Shown: positions 43,114-54,709, numbered from the stretch's first letter. The stretch: DNA of 64,000 nucleotides from an uncultured Roseibium sp. (GCF_963675985.1 NZ_OY780957.1:1318501-1382500); one strand, 5' to 3'. Notes: generated by a model from the sequence alone, not told the origin. Numbers and translations: made by a program.

Positions 43114-44835
<1,722 letters not shown>

Positions 44836-44839
44836 GGCC

Positions 44840-45796
44840 TCACCGCAGCTTCGGGTTCAGGGCGTCGCGCAGCCAGTCGCCCAGCAGGTTGACGTTGAGC
44901 ACGAGCAGCGCCAGCGCCAGGCCGGGGAAGATCGCGATCCACCATTCGCCGGAATAGAGGAAGTCGTTGCCGATTGCGATCAGGGTGCCGAGCGAGGGCT
45001 GGGTCGGCGGCATGCCGACGCCGAGGAACGACAGGGTCGCTTCCGTGATGATTGCAAGCGCAAGGTTGATGGTCGCGATCACCAGGACCGGCCCGGTGAC
45101 GTTGGGAAGAATGTGGCGGACCATGATGGTGATGGAGGGGATGCCGATCACGCGCGCGGCCTGCACATATTCCTTGTTCTTCTCTACCATGGTCGAGCCG
45201 CGCACCGTACGGGCGTATTGCACCCAAAACGACAGCGCGATGGAAAAGATCAGAATCCAGAAGGAGAAGGATTCCCGGTCGAGCGAGCCGAATATGCCGT
45301 GCACGGCGCCGTCCACCAGGAGGGCGATCAGGATGGCGGGGAAGGTCAGCTGGACGTCGGCAATGCGCATGATGACCGCATCCACCCGTCCGCCCATGTA
45401 ACCGGCGACCAGCCCAAGGGTGATGCCAAGGGCAGCCGCCAGAAACACCGAGCAGAAGCCGACGATCAGGGAAATCCGCATGCCGTAGAAGATGGCGGAA
45501 ATGATGTCCCGGCCCTGATCGTCCGTGCCGAGCGGAAACCGTGGATCGGCAAATTCCATCCAGAAGGGCGGCACCCGGGCATCGAGGATGGAAACCGAGG
45601 CCAGGTCGAACGGATCGTGCGGCGCCACCAGGGGCGCGAAAAACGCCACGAAAAACAGGATCAGCGTCCCCATCGCGGCCAGCACCGTGATGCGCGAGCG
45701 CAGGAACGAATGGAACATGTCGCTGTCGATGATCCGGGCGAAGAGACCGGGGACAGCTTCGGGAGCCTTGGCGTCCTTGTTGGAGACGTCAGACAT
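44840..45796 (-). CDS. Peptide ABC transporter permease (DppC-type)
   Basis: 318 residues, about six TM helices. A cytosolic N-terminus leads to HDPFDLASVSILDARVPPFW and FPLGTDDQGRDIISAIFYGMRISL, the DppC/OppC N-terminal signature. EAA loop: YVQAARVIGIPSITIMVRHILPNV. It is 16 bases after the DppB-type gene. Confidence 0.95.
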   Translation of the reverse strand: MSDVSNKDAKAPEAVPGLFARIIDSDMFHSFLRSRITVLAAMGTLILFFVAFFAPLVAPHDPFDLASVSILDARVPPFWMEFADPRFPLGTDDQGRDIISAIFYGMRISLIVGFCSVFLAAALGITLGLVAGYMGGRVDAVIMRIADVQLTFPAILIALLVDGAVHGIFGSLDRESFSFWILIFSIALSFWVQYARTVRGSTMVEKNKEYVQAARVIGIPSITIMVRHILPNVTGPVLVIATINLALAIITEATLSFLGVGMPPTQPSLGTLIAIGNDFLYSGEWWIAIFPGLALALLVLNVNLLGDWLRDALNPKLR

Positions 45797-45812
45797 GGGC
45801 GCGGTCTCCTTG

Positions 45813-46787
45813 TCAGGCCCGCACGATCCGCAGGCGCGGATCGATCAGGAAATAGAGTATGTCGACAATGAAGTTGATGGCGACGAACAGGAAGGCCGTC
45901 AGCAACAGATAGGCGGACATGATCGGAATATCGACGTTCTGCACCGCCTGCAGGAACATGATCCCCATCCCGGGCCATTGGAAGACGGTTTCGGTGATGG
46001 TGGCGAACGCGATGATGGCGCCGAGCTGCAGCCCGGTGATCGTGATCACCGGGACGAGGGTATTCTTCAGGGCGTGCCGGAAATGTACGATCCGGTCGGG
46101 CAGGCCCCGGGCTCGGGCGAACTTGATGTAGTCGGTGCGGATGACTTCCAGCATTTCCGCCCGGATCAGGCGCATGATCAGGGTCATCTGGTAAAGACCG
46201 AGCGTAATCGACGGCAAGATCAGAGCCTTGATCCCGGACCATGTCAAAAGCCCGGTCGTCCACCAGGATCCGATCTGGACCACCTCGCCGCGCCCGAAAC
46301 TCGGCAGCCATTGCAGCGTGACGGAAAACAGGAAGATCAGCAGGATCCCGATGAAGAACGTCGGCAGGGATATTCCGATCAGGGACACCGACAGGAACAG
46401 TTTCGAAAGTTTCGATTCGCGGTTCAGCCCGGTATAGATGCCCATGGGAACGCCCACCACCAGGGCAAACAGCGCCGACACGAAGGAAAGCTCCAGGGTT
46501 GCGGGAATTCGCTTGGCGAATAACTCGCTGACCGGCTGGTGGAATTGGTAGGAGGTGCCGAAATCGAATTGCGCCGCCTTGATGACAAACCGGGCGAACT
46601 GGATCGGGATCGGATCGTTCAGGCCGAGACGTTCCCGCAGGGCTTCGCGTTCCTGGATCGAGGTCTCGATCCCGACCATCATGTTCACGGGGTCGCCGAC
46701 AAAACGGAACAGTGAAAACGACAGCAGGGCCACGACCAGCATGACAACGATCGCCTGCATGAGACGACGCACCGCGAAACCAAGCAT
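45813..46787 (-). CDS. Peptide ABC transporter permease (DppB-type)
   Basis: 324 residues beginning MLGFAVRRLMQAIVVMLVVALLSF, the DppB/OppB N-terminal helix; then IQEREALRERLGLNDPIPIQF and the EAA loop YIKFARARGLPDRIVHFRHALKNTLVPVI. It forms the membrane pore with the DppC-type partner. Confidence 0.95.
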   Translation of the reverse strand: MLGFAVRRLMQAIVVMLVVALLSFSLFRFVGDPVNMMVGIETSIQEREALRERLGLNDPIPIQFARFVIKAAQFDFGTSYQFHQPVSELFAKRIPATLELSFVSALFALVVGVPMGIYTGLNRESKLSKLFLSVSLIGISLPTFFIGILLIFLFSVTLQWLPSFGRGEVVQIGSWWTTGLLTWSGIKALILPSITLGLYQMTLIMRLIRAEMLEVIRTDYIKFARARGLPDRIVHFRHALKNTLVPVITITGLQLGAIIAFATITETVFQWPGMGIMFLQAVQNVDIPIMSAYLLLTAFLFVAINFIVDILYFLIDPRLRIVRA

Positions 46788-46811
46788 GACGGTTCTTTTC
46801 TTCGGTATTGG

Positions 46812-46839
46812 GTATCCCCGGTCCGGAGACCGGGGATAC
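46812..46839 (-). other. Very stable intergenic hairpin with UCCG tetraloop between binding-protein and permease genes
   Basis: Perfect 12-bp stem GTATCCCCGGTC (46812-46823) with GACCGGGGATAC (46828-46839). On the transcribed minus strand the loop reads C(UCCG)G, a UNCG-type tetraloop. No U-run follows, so it is more likely an mRNA-stabilising element than a terminator. Confidence 0.75.
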
Positions 46840-46855
46840 GGATTTCAGGTCCGGC

Positions 46856-48439
46856 TTACTTCTTGGTGACGAAGCGGAACAGGAACTGGTTGTCGGCGCG
46901 CTGGGCGAGTTCGATACCATCGCGGACACCCCAGGCAAGCGCCTGCTGGTGCAGCGGGATGTGGGAGACTTCGTCATTGGCGATCGTGAAGGCTTCCGCG
47001 ATCAGGGCATCGCGTTTGGCCTGATCGTTTTCCACGAGGATCTCGTCTGCGAGCGCGTCAACCTTCTTGTTGCAGTAGCCGCCAAGGTTGAAGGCACCGC
47101 CGTTGCCTTTTTCGTCCCGGCACTGGATCAGGTTGTCGAGGATGTTCCAGCTGTCGAAGGACCCCGGGGTCCAGCCGAGCAGGTAGAAGGAGGTGTCGAA
47201 GCCGGCCGAGGCCAGCACCTTGGCGAAGTATTTCGCCTTGGGCTGGGCGTTCAGGTCGACCTTGACACCGATACGGGCGAGCATGGCAGCGACGGCCTGG
47301 CAGATCGCCTCGTCATTGACGTAACGGTCGTTCGGACAGTCCATGCCGACCTCGAATCCGTCCGGATAGCCGGCCTCCGCAAGCAATTCCTTGGCGGCCT
47401 TAGGGTCATAGGGGTACCGCTTGAACTCGTCGGAGCGCGCGTACAGGAACGGCGAAATCATCAGGGCCGACGGCTCCGACAGATTACGCATCACCTTGGC
47501 CTTGATCGCTTCGATGTCGATCGCCTGATAGAAGGCCTTGCGCACCCGAACGTCCTTGAACGGGTTCTTTCCCTTCACGTTGGAATAGAGCAACTCGTCG
47601 CGCATCTGGTCCATGCCCAGAAAGATCGTCCGCAGTTCCGGACCGATCAGCGCCCGGGTGCCCTGGTTGTTCTCGACCCGTTTCACGTCCTGAACCGGGA
47701 TCGGATAGACCATGTCCAGTTCGCCCGAAAGCAGGGCGGCGACGCGGGTCGCGTCGGAGCCGATCGGGGTGAACTCGACCGTGTCGAGATTGTGGGTCGG
47801 CTTGTCCCACCAGCCGTCGTATTTTTCATAGACGGTCTTCACGCCAGGCTCGTGGCTGACGATCTTGAACGGACCCGTGCCATTGGCATGAAGGGCGGCA
47901 TAGTTCGGAGTGGTGTCGGAAGCGGATGTGATCGCAACCGCATCGTTTGCCTCGGTCCACTCCTTGTCCATGATGTACCAGGTGTCCCACTCGTAGGGCA
48001 GGATCGGGTTCGGGCCGGGCAACACGAAGTCGACGGTATGATCGTCGACGATCTCCAGCTTCACGTCCGCATTGACGCGCTTTGCGAGATCCGACCCCTC
48101 GCTATGGAGGCGCTTCAGCGAAAAGGCGACGTCTTCGGCGGTGAAGTCATTGCCGTTCTGGAACTTCACGCCCTTGCGCAGGTGGAAGCGCCAGCGGTTC
48201 GGCTCGACGACCTCCCAGCTTTCGGCAAGCGACGGCTCGATTTCCAGCTTCTCGTTGCGCCGGGTCAGGCCCTCGTAGGTATTGCCCAGGGCGGACAGCG
48301 TGAAGGTCTCGTTCAGGCTGTAGGGATCGAGCGTATTCAGCGTGCCCTGGAAGGCGAATTTGAGCGTTTCCGCGTGGCCCGACGAGATCGTCAAACCAAC
48401 GAACGCGGCGGCCGCCACGATGAGTGATTTTGTTTTCAT
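46856..48439 (-). CDS. Peptide-type ABC transporter, substrate-binding protein
   Basis: 527 residues from ATG 48439 (MKTKSLIVAAAAFVGLTISSGHA signal peptide), with GAGGGG upstream. The longer frame to 48559 is rejected. SBP_bac_5 family: LDPYSLNETFTLSALGNTYEGLTRR, VEPNRWRFHLRKGVKFQNGNDFTAEDVAFSL and KDVRVRKAFYQAIDIEAIKAKVM. Its substrate may be the product or source compound of the adjacent M20 deacylase. Confidence 0.94.
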   Translation of the reverse strand: MKTKSLIVAAAAFVGLTISSGHAETLKFAFQGTLNTLDPYSLNETFTLSALGNTYEGLTRRNEKLEIEPSLAESWEVVEPNRWRFHLRKGVKFQNGNDFTAEDVAFSLKRLHSEGSDLAKRVNADVKLEIVDDHTVDFVLPGPNPILPYEWDTWYIMDKEWTEANDAVAITSASDTTPNYAALHANGTGPFKIVSHEPGVKTVYEKYDGWWDKPTHNLDTVEFTPIGSDATRVAALLSGELDMVYPIPVQDVKRVENNQGTRALIGPELRTIFLGMDQMRDELLYSNVKGKNPFKDVRVRKAFYQAIDIEAIKAKVMRNLSEPSALMISPFLYARSDEFKRYPYDPKAAKELLAEAGYPDGFEVGMDCPNDRYVNDEAICQAVAAMLARIGVKVDLNAQPKAKYFAKVLASAGFDTSFYLLGWTPGSFDSWNILDNLIQCRDEKGNGGAFNLGGYCNKKVDALADEILVENDQAKRDALIAEAFTIANDEVSHIPLHQQALAWGVRDGIELAQRADNQFLFRFVTKK

Positions 48440-48577
48440 GTTCCCCTCGCGTCTTCGGTTTCCGGAGATTGCCCTTGTTCTCAAGGTTTTTTTCAGACGG
48501 GCGTGCGCCTCCGTAAAACCACCATTATTCACTATTGCACCGCAGACTGAACGTTCCAACCCTCGTTAAGTCGACAT

Positions 48578-49735
48578 TTAGGATAATTTTCGACACAAAC
48601 CGTCCAGGAAGGCGACACATTTTTCCAGCTCGGCCGTTTCGATGTATTCATCTGCCTGATGGGCCTGGTCGATCGATCCGGGTCCGCACACGACTGTGGA
48701 AAAGCCGGCGTCCTGGAACTGGCCGCCTTCGGTTGCATAGACCACCACATGACGGCCGTTGTCGCCGGTGAGCCGGCGGGCGAGGATTTCCGCTTCGCCG
48801 TCCGTTTCCTGGCGAAGGCCGGGAACATTCGCGAGCCGAGTGATTTCGATGCGGCAGGATGGAGAAACCGCCTTCATGCCGGGCAGAACCTCTTGCCTGA
48901 TGAAAGCTTCGTACCGGGCCTGCCAGTCCTCGCCGCGTTCTTCCGGCAGGGTCCGGATATCGGTCACAAATTCGCATTCCGCCGCGGTGATGTTGTGCGC
49001 GTCTCCGCCCCGTATGGTGCCGCAGTGCAGGGTGGTATAGGGGGGATCGAAGGGGCAGTCCGCATCGGCCCCTGCCTTGTTTTCCGCGGTTTGCCCGTCC
49101 AGCCAGCCGATCAGGCGGGCGGCGATCGAAATGGCCGAGACGCCGCGGTCCAGCTGGCTGGAATGAACCGCGTGGCCGAAAACCTTCGTTTGCAGGACGA
49201 CAATGCCCTTGTGTCCGGTTACCGCCTTCATGTTGGTCGGTTCGCCGACGATCACGGCCGCAGGCTTCGGACCGTCGGCAAGCATGCGTTCAATCATCGG
49301 TGGTGCGCCGAAACAGCCGATTTCCTCGTCATAGGAAAGCGCGATGTGGATTGGCCGGGTGAGGCCGGCCGCCAGCATTTTCGGCACATGGGCCAGGACG
49401 GTGGCGGCGAAACCCTTCATGTCGGCGGTCCCGCGGCCGTAGAGGCGGCCGTTTTCGGCGCGCAGACGGAAGGGGTCTGAGGTCCACTCCTGATTCGCGA
49501 CCGGCACCACGTCCGTATGGGCGGACAGAACCACACCACCGGGCAGCTTCGGGCCGATCATCGCAAACAGGGAGGCCTTCTCACCGGTGTCATCGAAGAC
49601 ACGCGTCGTGGAGACCCCATGGGCTTCCAGATAAGCGGCGACGAAATCGATCAGGGCAAGATTGCTTTTGTCGGAAACGGTATCGAACCCGACAAGGGCG
49701 GCGAGCATCTCCTGCGGTGTGTATGTGCGGGCCAA
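48578..49735 (-). CDS. M20 metallopeptidase, ArgE/acetylornithine deacetylase-like
   Basis: 385 residues. Dizinc motifs: VLSAHTDVVPV (His, Asp), GRGTADMKGF (Asp), ALSYDEEIGCFGA (Glu-Glu) and PGSIDQAHQADEYI (distal His). It matches ArgE-like N-acyl-amino-acid deacylases. Lying just ahead of a peptide ABC transporter on the same strand, it may deacylate imported substrates and need not serve arginine biosynthesis. Confidence 0.9.
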   Translation of the reverse strand: MARTYTPQEMLAALVGFDTVSDKSNLALIDFVAAYLEAHGVSTTRVFDDTGEKASLFAMIGPKLPGGVVLSAHTDVVPVANQEWTSDPFRLRAENGRLYGRGTADMKGFAATVLAHVPKMLAAGLTRPIHIALSYDEEIGCFGAPPMIERMLADGPKPAAVIVGEPTNMKAVTGHKGIVVLQTKVFGHAVHSSQLDRGVSAISIAARLIGWLDGQTAENKAGADADCPFDPPYTTLHCGTIRGGDAHNITAAECEFVTDIRTLPEERGEDWQARYEAFIRQEVLPGMKAVSPSCRIEITRLANVPGLRQETDGEAEILARRLTGDNGRHVVVYATEGGQFQDAGFSTVVCGPGSIDQAHQADEYIETAELEKCVAFLDGLCRKLS

Positions 49736-49781
49736 TATCCACTCCAGGCGGGCAGGGACGAAACGGCCGATCCCGAATCAG

Positions 49782-51479
49782 TCAGACCGGAACAGGTTCC
49801 TTATCCAAATCCGTCAGCGAGTAGATTTGCAAGGGAACGGTTTTGCCGCGCAGCACGATTTCCCTGGTTTCGCAGTCCGGAAGCCGGACTTCGGCCGCCT
49901 TGAGGACAGCATCCGACAGGGTCAGGAGAGAGCCGCGGGTCTTGTTTTCCGCCTCCAGGCGGCTTGCCGTGTTGACCACATCCCCAAGCGCGGTAATCGA
50001 ACTGCGCTCGCCGCTCCCCCCGGCAGCGCCGATGCGGCCGAGGATGACAGGCCCGGCATGCAGGCCGATTCCGATCCGCAAAGGCGCGCGCAGGTTGTTG
50101 CCGCGTTCGCTGTTCAGGGCGTCGATTACCTTGATGATTTCCCTGCTGGCGCGTAGCGCCTGGCGGGCGCCCTCGCGCAGGTCGGTCTCCATGCCGAAGA
50201 TCGCCATGATGCCGTCACCGATGAACTTGTCGACATAGCCGTCCTGTTTGCGGATTTCGTCGGAAACCAGGTCGAGATAGCGGTTCAGCAGGTAGACCAC
50301 GTCGAAGGAGAGGGTTTTTTCCGTCAATCCGGTGAAGTCGCGAATGTCGACGAACATGATCACCACGGGTTGTTCAACACCCCAGTAATAGGCGTCCTGA
50401 TGGGCATTTGATCCCCGCTCGGCCGCCCGGACCGGAATGAGCGGGTGCACGCGCAGGTCGGATGTCGGTCGGACCTGACAGGCGAGACGGATACTTCGGT
50501 CGGCGCCGATCTGCCTGAGAACCGCCGCTTCGGCCTGGTTGGGCGGATCGAGGTCTTCGCCGCCCGAAAGGATCTTGACCCTGCACGTCGAACACCGGGC
50601 ACGGCCGCCGCACACGGCGGCATGGGCGATGCCGTTTTCACGGCTGATTTCCAATAGGGACGGCCCGGGCGCCGTGCGGACCAGGAGATTTCCCGGGTAC
50701 TCGATGGTGATCGTCTTGGCGAATTGACGAAGGGTCATGCGGACGAGCACGACGGCGAGGCTGAGAAAGATCAGCCCGAAGACCACTGCACGGGCCTGAT
50801 CCGCGATCGCATAGACCCAGTCCACTTGCTCGGGCGTCACCTTGAGTGTGCTGGTGTCGGATGCGGCAAGCTGCCGGGCGCCGCTGATCCAGCCCCAAAG
50901 GGATAAAAGCGGAAACGCGACCGCGCCGGCGGACAGGAGGGGCAGATACGGACGATACCAGGCTTTCAGCCTCAGCCAGAAATGCAGCCCGATCATCGCA
51001 TGTGTCCAGACCACCAGAAGAAGAACGGACTGGGCGAATGCATTGTCGGGCCACAGCAGGGCCAGGGTGTTCGAGTAATCTGTCGGCAGGTCGAAAGCGT
51101 TATCCAGCCCGACTGTCGCAATGGTATGCGGAATGAGCGTCCAGGGAATGTAGAGCCCGAGGACAAGCTGCAGGGTTTCCCAAACAGGCAGCCGGAGCGT
51201 CCTGCGCCGGGTCGTTCGCCACAGGGCCAAAACGACATGGGTGACGGCTGCGATCGCCAGAACGATCTGGCCCGGCAGTTCGCCCCAGATCAAATGGTGG
51301 ATCTCTTCTCCCTTCTGCATGGCCGCCACGGACCAGATGCCAAGGGTGTGATTCAGGAAATGAGACACGCAGAAGGCAAACAGAACCAGACCGCTGAAGA
51401 GCCGGGCCTGCTGGCGCCAGTTCCCGCGTCCCGACTGGCTGGCTGACGACGATGATGAGTGTGTTTTTCCTGGAGTCAT
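49782..51479 (-). CDS. Adenylate cyclase with diheme-type membrane anchor and [2Fe-2S] ferredoxin domain (CyaC-like), copy 1
   Basis: 565 residues. Six TM segments (about 27-250) carry His40, His44, His81, His118, His160 and His166, like the diheme quinol-oxidoreductase anchor of Sinorhizobium CyaC. A plant-type ferredoxin domain (about 260-350) has Cys290, Cys296, Cys299 and Cys334. A class III cyclase domain (about 368-560) has metal Asp378 and Asp422, Lys418 and Asp500 for adenine, and Asn503/Arg507 for the transition state, so it should be active. It likely couples quinone redox state to cAMP. Tandem paralogue upstream. Confidence 0.92.
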   Translation of the reverse strand: MTPGKTHSSSSSASQSGRGNWRQQARLFSGLVLFAFCVSHFLNHTLGIWSVAAMQKGEEIHHLIWGELPGQIVLAIAAVTHVVLALWRTTRRRTLRLPVWETLQLVLGLYIPWTLIPHTIATVGLDNAFDLPTDYSNTLALLWPDNAFAQSVLLLVVWTHAMIGLHFWLRLKAWYRPYLPLLSAGAVAFPLLSLWGWISGARQLAASDTSTLKVTPEQVDWVYAIADQARAVVFGLIFLSLAVVLVRMTLRQFAKTITIEYPGNLLVRTAPGPSLLEISRENGIAHAAVCGGRARCSTCRVKILSGGEDLDPPNQAEAAVLRQIGADRSIRLACQVRPTSDLRVHPLIPVRAAERGSNAHQDAYYWGVEQPVVIMFVDIRDFTGLTEKTLSFDVVYLLNRYLDLVSDEIRKQDGYVDKFIGDGIMAIFGMETDLREGARQALRASREIIKVIDALNSERGNNLRAPLRIGIGLHAGPVILGRIGAAGGSGERSSITALGDVVNTASRLEAENKTRGSLLTLSDAVLKAAEVRLPDCETREIVLRGKTVPLQIYSLTDLDKEPVPV

Positions 51480-51556
51480 GCGGAGCGGCTTCGTCTCTTG
51501 GCGGGAAACCGTAGAGGGCGGAGAACATGGGGGGCGGGGCGCATCCTGCTTCGGCC

Positions 51557-53242
51557 TCAGGCGCGCAAGGTTTCACGAAGGATGTCGGTTTCGGAAATGC
51601 AGATGACATCAAGCGGAGCCTGCCTGCCTCTCACCACCACCGAACGTCTCGTGACGTTTCCGTTGATCTCAAGGCCGGCGGCCTCAAGGATCTCGCTGGA
51701 AATGGCCGCCATTGCATTTTCCTCCTTGGAGACGCCTTCCAGGCGGCTGGCGACGTTGACCACATCTCCAAGCGCCGTCAGGCTCGAAGCGACCCCGCTT
51801 TTGCCATCAAGGCCGATGCGTCCAAGAATGGCTGTCCCGCCGTGCAGGCCGATCGCCACCCGCAGGGGTGCGTGGAGATGGTCCGCAAGGTCCGCATTCA
51901 CGCGCTGAAGTTCTTCCGTCAGGTCGGAAATGGTCGCGACGGCCGACCGGACTCCGCTCGCAAACGGCGCATCGACGGCGAACAGGGCCATGATCCCGTC
52001 GCCCATGACCTTGTCCACCATGCCACCGTTCTTGCCGATGATGCGGACGACGCCGTCGACGTAGCGGTTCAGGATGAAGACCACGTCGAAGGGCAATTTG
52101 CCTTCGCTGAGAGAGGTAAAGCCGCGCAGGTCGATGAACATCACCGCCACTTTCTGCTCTACACCCCAGCGATAGCGGTCGTGCAGTCCGTCGCGGCCGA
52201 TGGCCCTGCCGGGAGAAAAGAGCGGACGGACGACCATGTCGCTCCGCGGACGCAGCTGGCAGGCGAGGCGGACGTTGGCGCTGGCACCGATTCGCTTGAG
52301 GACGTGTGCTTCCGTGCGCCCCGGTTCACTCAGGTCTGCGGCCCCGGACAGGATCAGGGTCCGGCAGGTGGAGCAGCGGGCGCGTCCGCCGCAGATCGAC
52401 ATATGCGGGATGCCCTTCATCCGGCTGATTTCCAGCAGGGTCGGGCCCGGAGCCGCCTTGATCTCGCGGCCGTTGAGATAGCGGATCGAGATCCGGCGCC
52501 GGAAGTATGCGATCGCCTTACGGAGCAGGAATAGAAGGATGATCGCGGCCACAAGGCCATAAAAACCGATCCGGACATCCTGGATCATGGCCAGGAGTTC
52601 CGCTTTCTGCGCGGGGGTGATGTTAATCTTCTGGCCGTTTTCCAGAACCAGGTGCCGTGCCGCCGTGATCCAGCCGGTCAGAGCAAGGGTAGGCACAAGG
52701 ACGGCCAGGCTGAAAAGCGGTGTCCTTAAACGGGCATACCAGCTCTTCATCCGCAACCAGTAGTGCAGGCCGATGCAGCCATGGATCCAGACGATCAGCA
52801 GAAGCCCGCTTTGCCACAGCGCATCCGCCGGCCACAGCGCGGACAATTCGTGCCGGTAGTCGATATAGGAGTCGAATTTGACCATCGCGCCGCGGGTGCC
52901 GAAGATATGCTTGATCAGCACATAAGGAATAAGCAGTCCGAGCAAGAGCTGGACTGCTTCCCAGATCGGCATGCGCCAGGTTCGTCTGCGGGCGGTTTTC
53001 CACAACGCCAGGGCTGCATGGGTCACGAGCGCGATATAGAGAACCCATATTCCGACGGTTGTCTGCCCGATCCGGGCGCGCAGGTTATCGCCCCAGTCCA
53101 TCGCCGCCAGCGAGATATTGCCGAGCGCATGGTTGAGGAAATGAAAAAAGACGAAAACAAAAAGGATCAGGCCGGCAATGAGGCGGATCTGTTGTTCCAG
53201 GGTTCCGGCCCCTGGAGGATGTTTCGCCTTCGACGGTGGCAT
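51557..53242 (-). CDS. Adenylate cyclase with diheme-type membrane anchor and [2Fe-2S] ferredoxin domain (CyaC-like), copy 2
   Basis: 561 residues from ATG 53242 (MPPSKAKHPPGAG), with AGGGA ahead; the frame extends to 53338 without support. Same layout as copy 1: His34, His38, His75, His112, His154 and His160 align one for one with those of copy 1, ferredoxin Cys284, Cys290, Cys293 and Cys328, cyclase Asp371, Lys411 and Asp415, and ALGDVVNVASRLE. All catalytic residues are kept, so both copies should make cAMP. A tandem duplication that has diverged, 77 bases from copy 1. Confidence 0.92.
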   Translation of the reverse strand: MPPSKAKHPPGAGTLEQQIRLIAGLILFVFVFFHFLNHALGNISLAAMDWGDNLRARIGQTTVGIWVLYIALVTHAALALWKTARRRTWRMPIWEAVQLLLGLLIPYVLIKHIFGTRGAMVKFDSYIDYRHELSALWPADALWQSGLLLIVWIHGCIGLHYWLRMKSWYARLRTPLFSLAVLVPTLALTGWITAARHLVLENGQKINITPAQKAELLAMIQDVRIGFYGLVAAIILLFLLRKAIAYFRRRISIRYLNGREIKAAPGPTLLEISRMKGIPHMSICGGRARCSTCRTLILSGAADLSEPGRTEAHVLKRIGASANVRLACQLRPRSDMVVRPLFSPGRAIGRDGLHDRYRWGVEQKVAVMFIDLRGFTSLSEGKLPFDVVFILNRYVDGVVRIIGKNGGMVDKVMGDGIMALFAVDAPFASGVRSAVATISDLTEELQRVNADLADHLHAPLRVAIGLHGGTAILGRIGLDGKSGVASSLTALGDVVNVASRLEGVSKEENAMAAISSEILEAAGLEINGNVTRRSVVVRGRQAPLDVICISETDILRETLRA

Positions 53243-53362
53243 GTATTGTGTCCCTAGGTGATCCGCTGACTGTTTTGGCGCGCGGTTTGCTCTATGCTCA
53301 TCTTGGTAAGATTTCGGCGATCTGAAAAGCTCTTGCATGCTTTTCGCTAAGGAGAAACAGGA

Positions 53363-54709
53363 ATGTCAGTGTCGGCTGCGTTGATGGATGAACTGAAAGG
53401 TCTGGAGTTGGCAGAGGACGCTGCGACGCTTCGGCTCAAGAGCCGCGACTTTTTCTGGTTCTCTCCGGTGCTCAAGAGGCAGCTCGACGCATGCCGCGCG
53501 GATCTGGTTGTCCGGCCGAAGACCCGGGAAGAAGTGCTTCAATTCGCGGCGATTGCCGCAAAAACGCGCACGACCGTCACCGTCCGGGGCGGCGGCACCG
53601 GCAATTACGGTCAGGCCGTTCCGCTGGAAGGCGGCATCGTTCTCGACATGGGTGCGCTGAACCGGGTTCTTGACGTGCAGCCGGGTGTCGGCACCTTCGA
53701 AGCGGGCGCGACCATGCTCGACATCGACAAGGCGCTGGCGCCCGAAGGCTGGGAACTGCGATTTTATCCTTCGACGCGGAAACAGGCGACCATCGGCGGC
53801 TTCGTTGCCGGGGGGGCGGCCGGCGCCGGGTCCTGCACCTGGGGACAACTTGGCGACCCGGGCGCGGTGATTGCCGTCGAGGTGGTCACCGTGGAAGAGG
53901 AGCCGAAGGTCATTCGGCTGGAAGGCCGCGATGTGCTCAAGGTCCTGCATGCCTATGGCATCAACGGCATTATCCTGTCCGTGACCGTTCCACTCGCACC
54001 CGCCCATCCCTGGGCCGAACGGATCATTGCCTTTCCGGATCTGAGATCCGCAGCGGCGTTCGGCCAGACCTTCACCGAATCCGACGGCATCGCCAAGAAG
54101 CTCGTGTCGGTGTTCGATCCGGCGATCCCGCCGAAACTCGGCCGGGTCGGCAAGCTGGTGCCGGAGGGGCGGGCGGCGGCCATCGTCATGGTCAGCGAGC
54201 CCCAGGCCGAGGCCATGGCGGCACTCGCACACGATTTTGGCGGAACTGTCGTCTTCGAACGGGGCGCGGCGGAGGCACAGGCCGCCGCCTTTGAAGGCAC
54301 AGGCAGCTATGGCCCGCTCTACGAATACACCTGGAACCACACGACCCTGCATGCCCTGAAACGGGATCCGGCGATCACCTATCTGCAGGTCAAATTCCCG
54401 GCGGAGAACAGCTTGGAGGTTCTCACGTGCCTTGCGGAAACCTTCGGTGAAGAAGTCCTCATGCACCTGGAATTCCAGCGCCGATTCGGAAAGGTGGCCT
54501 TTTCCGCCCTGCCTCTGGTCAGCTACACCACCGATGAAAGGCTGGCCGAGATCATCACGACCATCAATGCGACCGGTGCGCTGGTGTCCGATCCGCACAG
54601 CTATGTGCTCAACAATGCGGGCTGGAAACGGATCGATGCGCCGCAACCGGAGTTCAAGCGCCTGGCCGATCCGCATGGATTGATGAATCCGGGCAAGCTG
54701 GCTGTCTGA
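53363..54709 (+). CDS. FAD-binding oxidase (FAD_binding_4 / GlcD-like)
   Basis: 448 residues, AAGGAG before the start. PCMH-type FAD domain: ADLVVRPKTREEVLQFAAIA, TVRGGGTGNYGQAVPLEGGIVLDMGALNRV, GATMLDIDKAL and TIGGFVAGGAAGAGS. The C-terminal half is the FAD-linked oxidase cap ending HGLMNPGKL. It resembles glycolate/D-lactate dehydrogenase flavoproteins. The hydroxy-acid substrate is unknown. Divergent from the cyclase pair. Confidence 0.9.
   Translation: MSVSAALMDELKGLELAEDAATLRLKSRDFFWFSPVLKRQLDACRADLVVRPKTREEVLQFAAIAAKTRTTVTVRGGGTGNYGQAVPLEGGIVLDMGALNRVLDVQPGVGTFEAGATMLDIDKALAPEGWELRFYPSTRKQATIGGFVAGGAAGAGSCTWGQLGDPGAVIAVEVVTVEEEPKVIRLEGRDVLKVLHAYGINGIILSVTVPLAPAHPWAERIIAFPDLRSAAAFGQTFTESDGIAKKLVSVFDPAIPPKLGRVGKLVPEGRAAAIVMVSEPQAEAMAALAHDFGGTVVFERGAAEAQAAAFEGTGSYGPLYEYTWNHTTLHALKRDPAITYLQVKFPAENSLEVLTCLAETFGEEVLMHLEFQRRFGKVAFSALPLVSYTTDERLAEIITTINATGALVSDPHSYVLNNAGWKRIDAPQPEFKRLADPHGLMNPGKLAV

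Noticed and set aside
48578..49735. M20 gene as arginine-biosynthetic argE
   Set aside because: No other arg gene is near, and it sits with a peptide importer, so a catabolic deacylase is equally plausible. The symbol is withheld.
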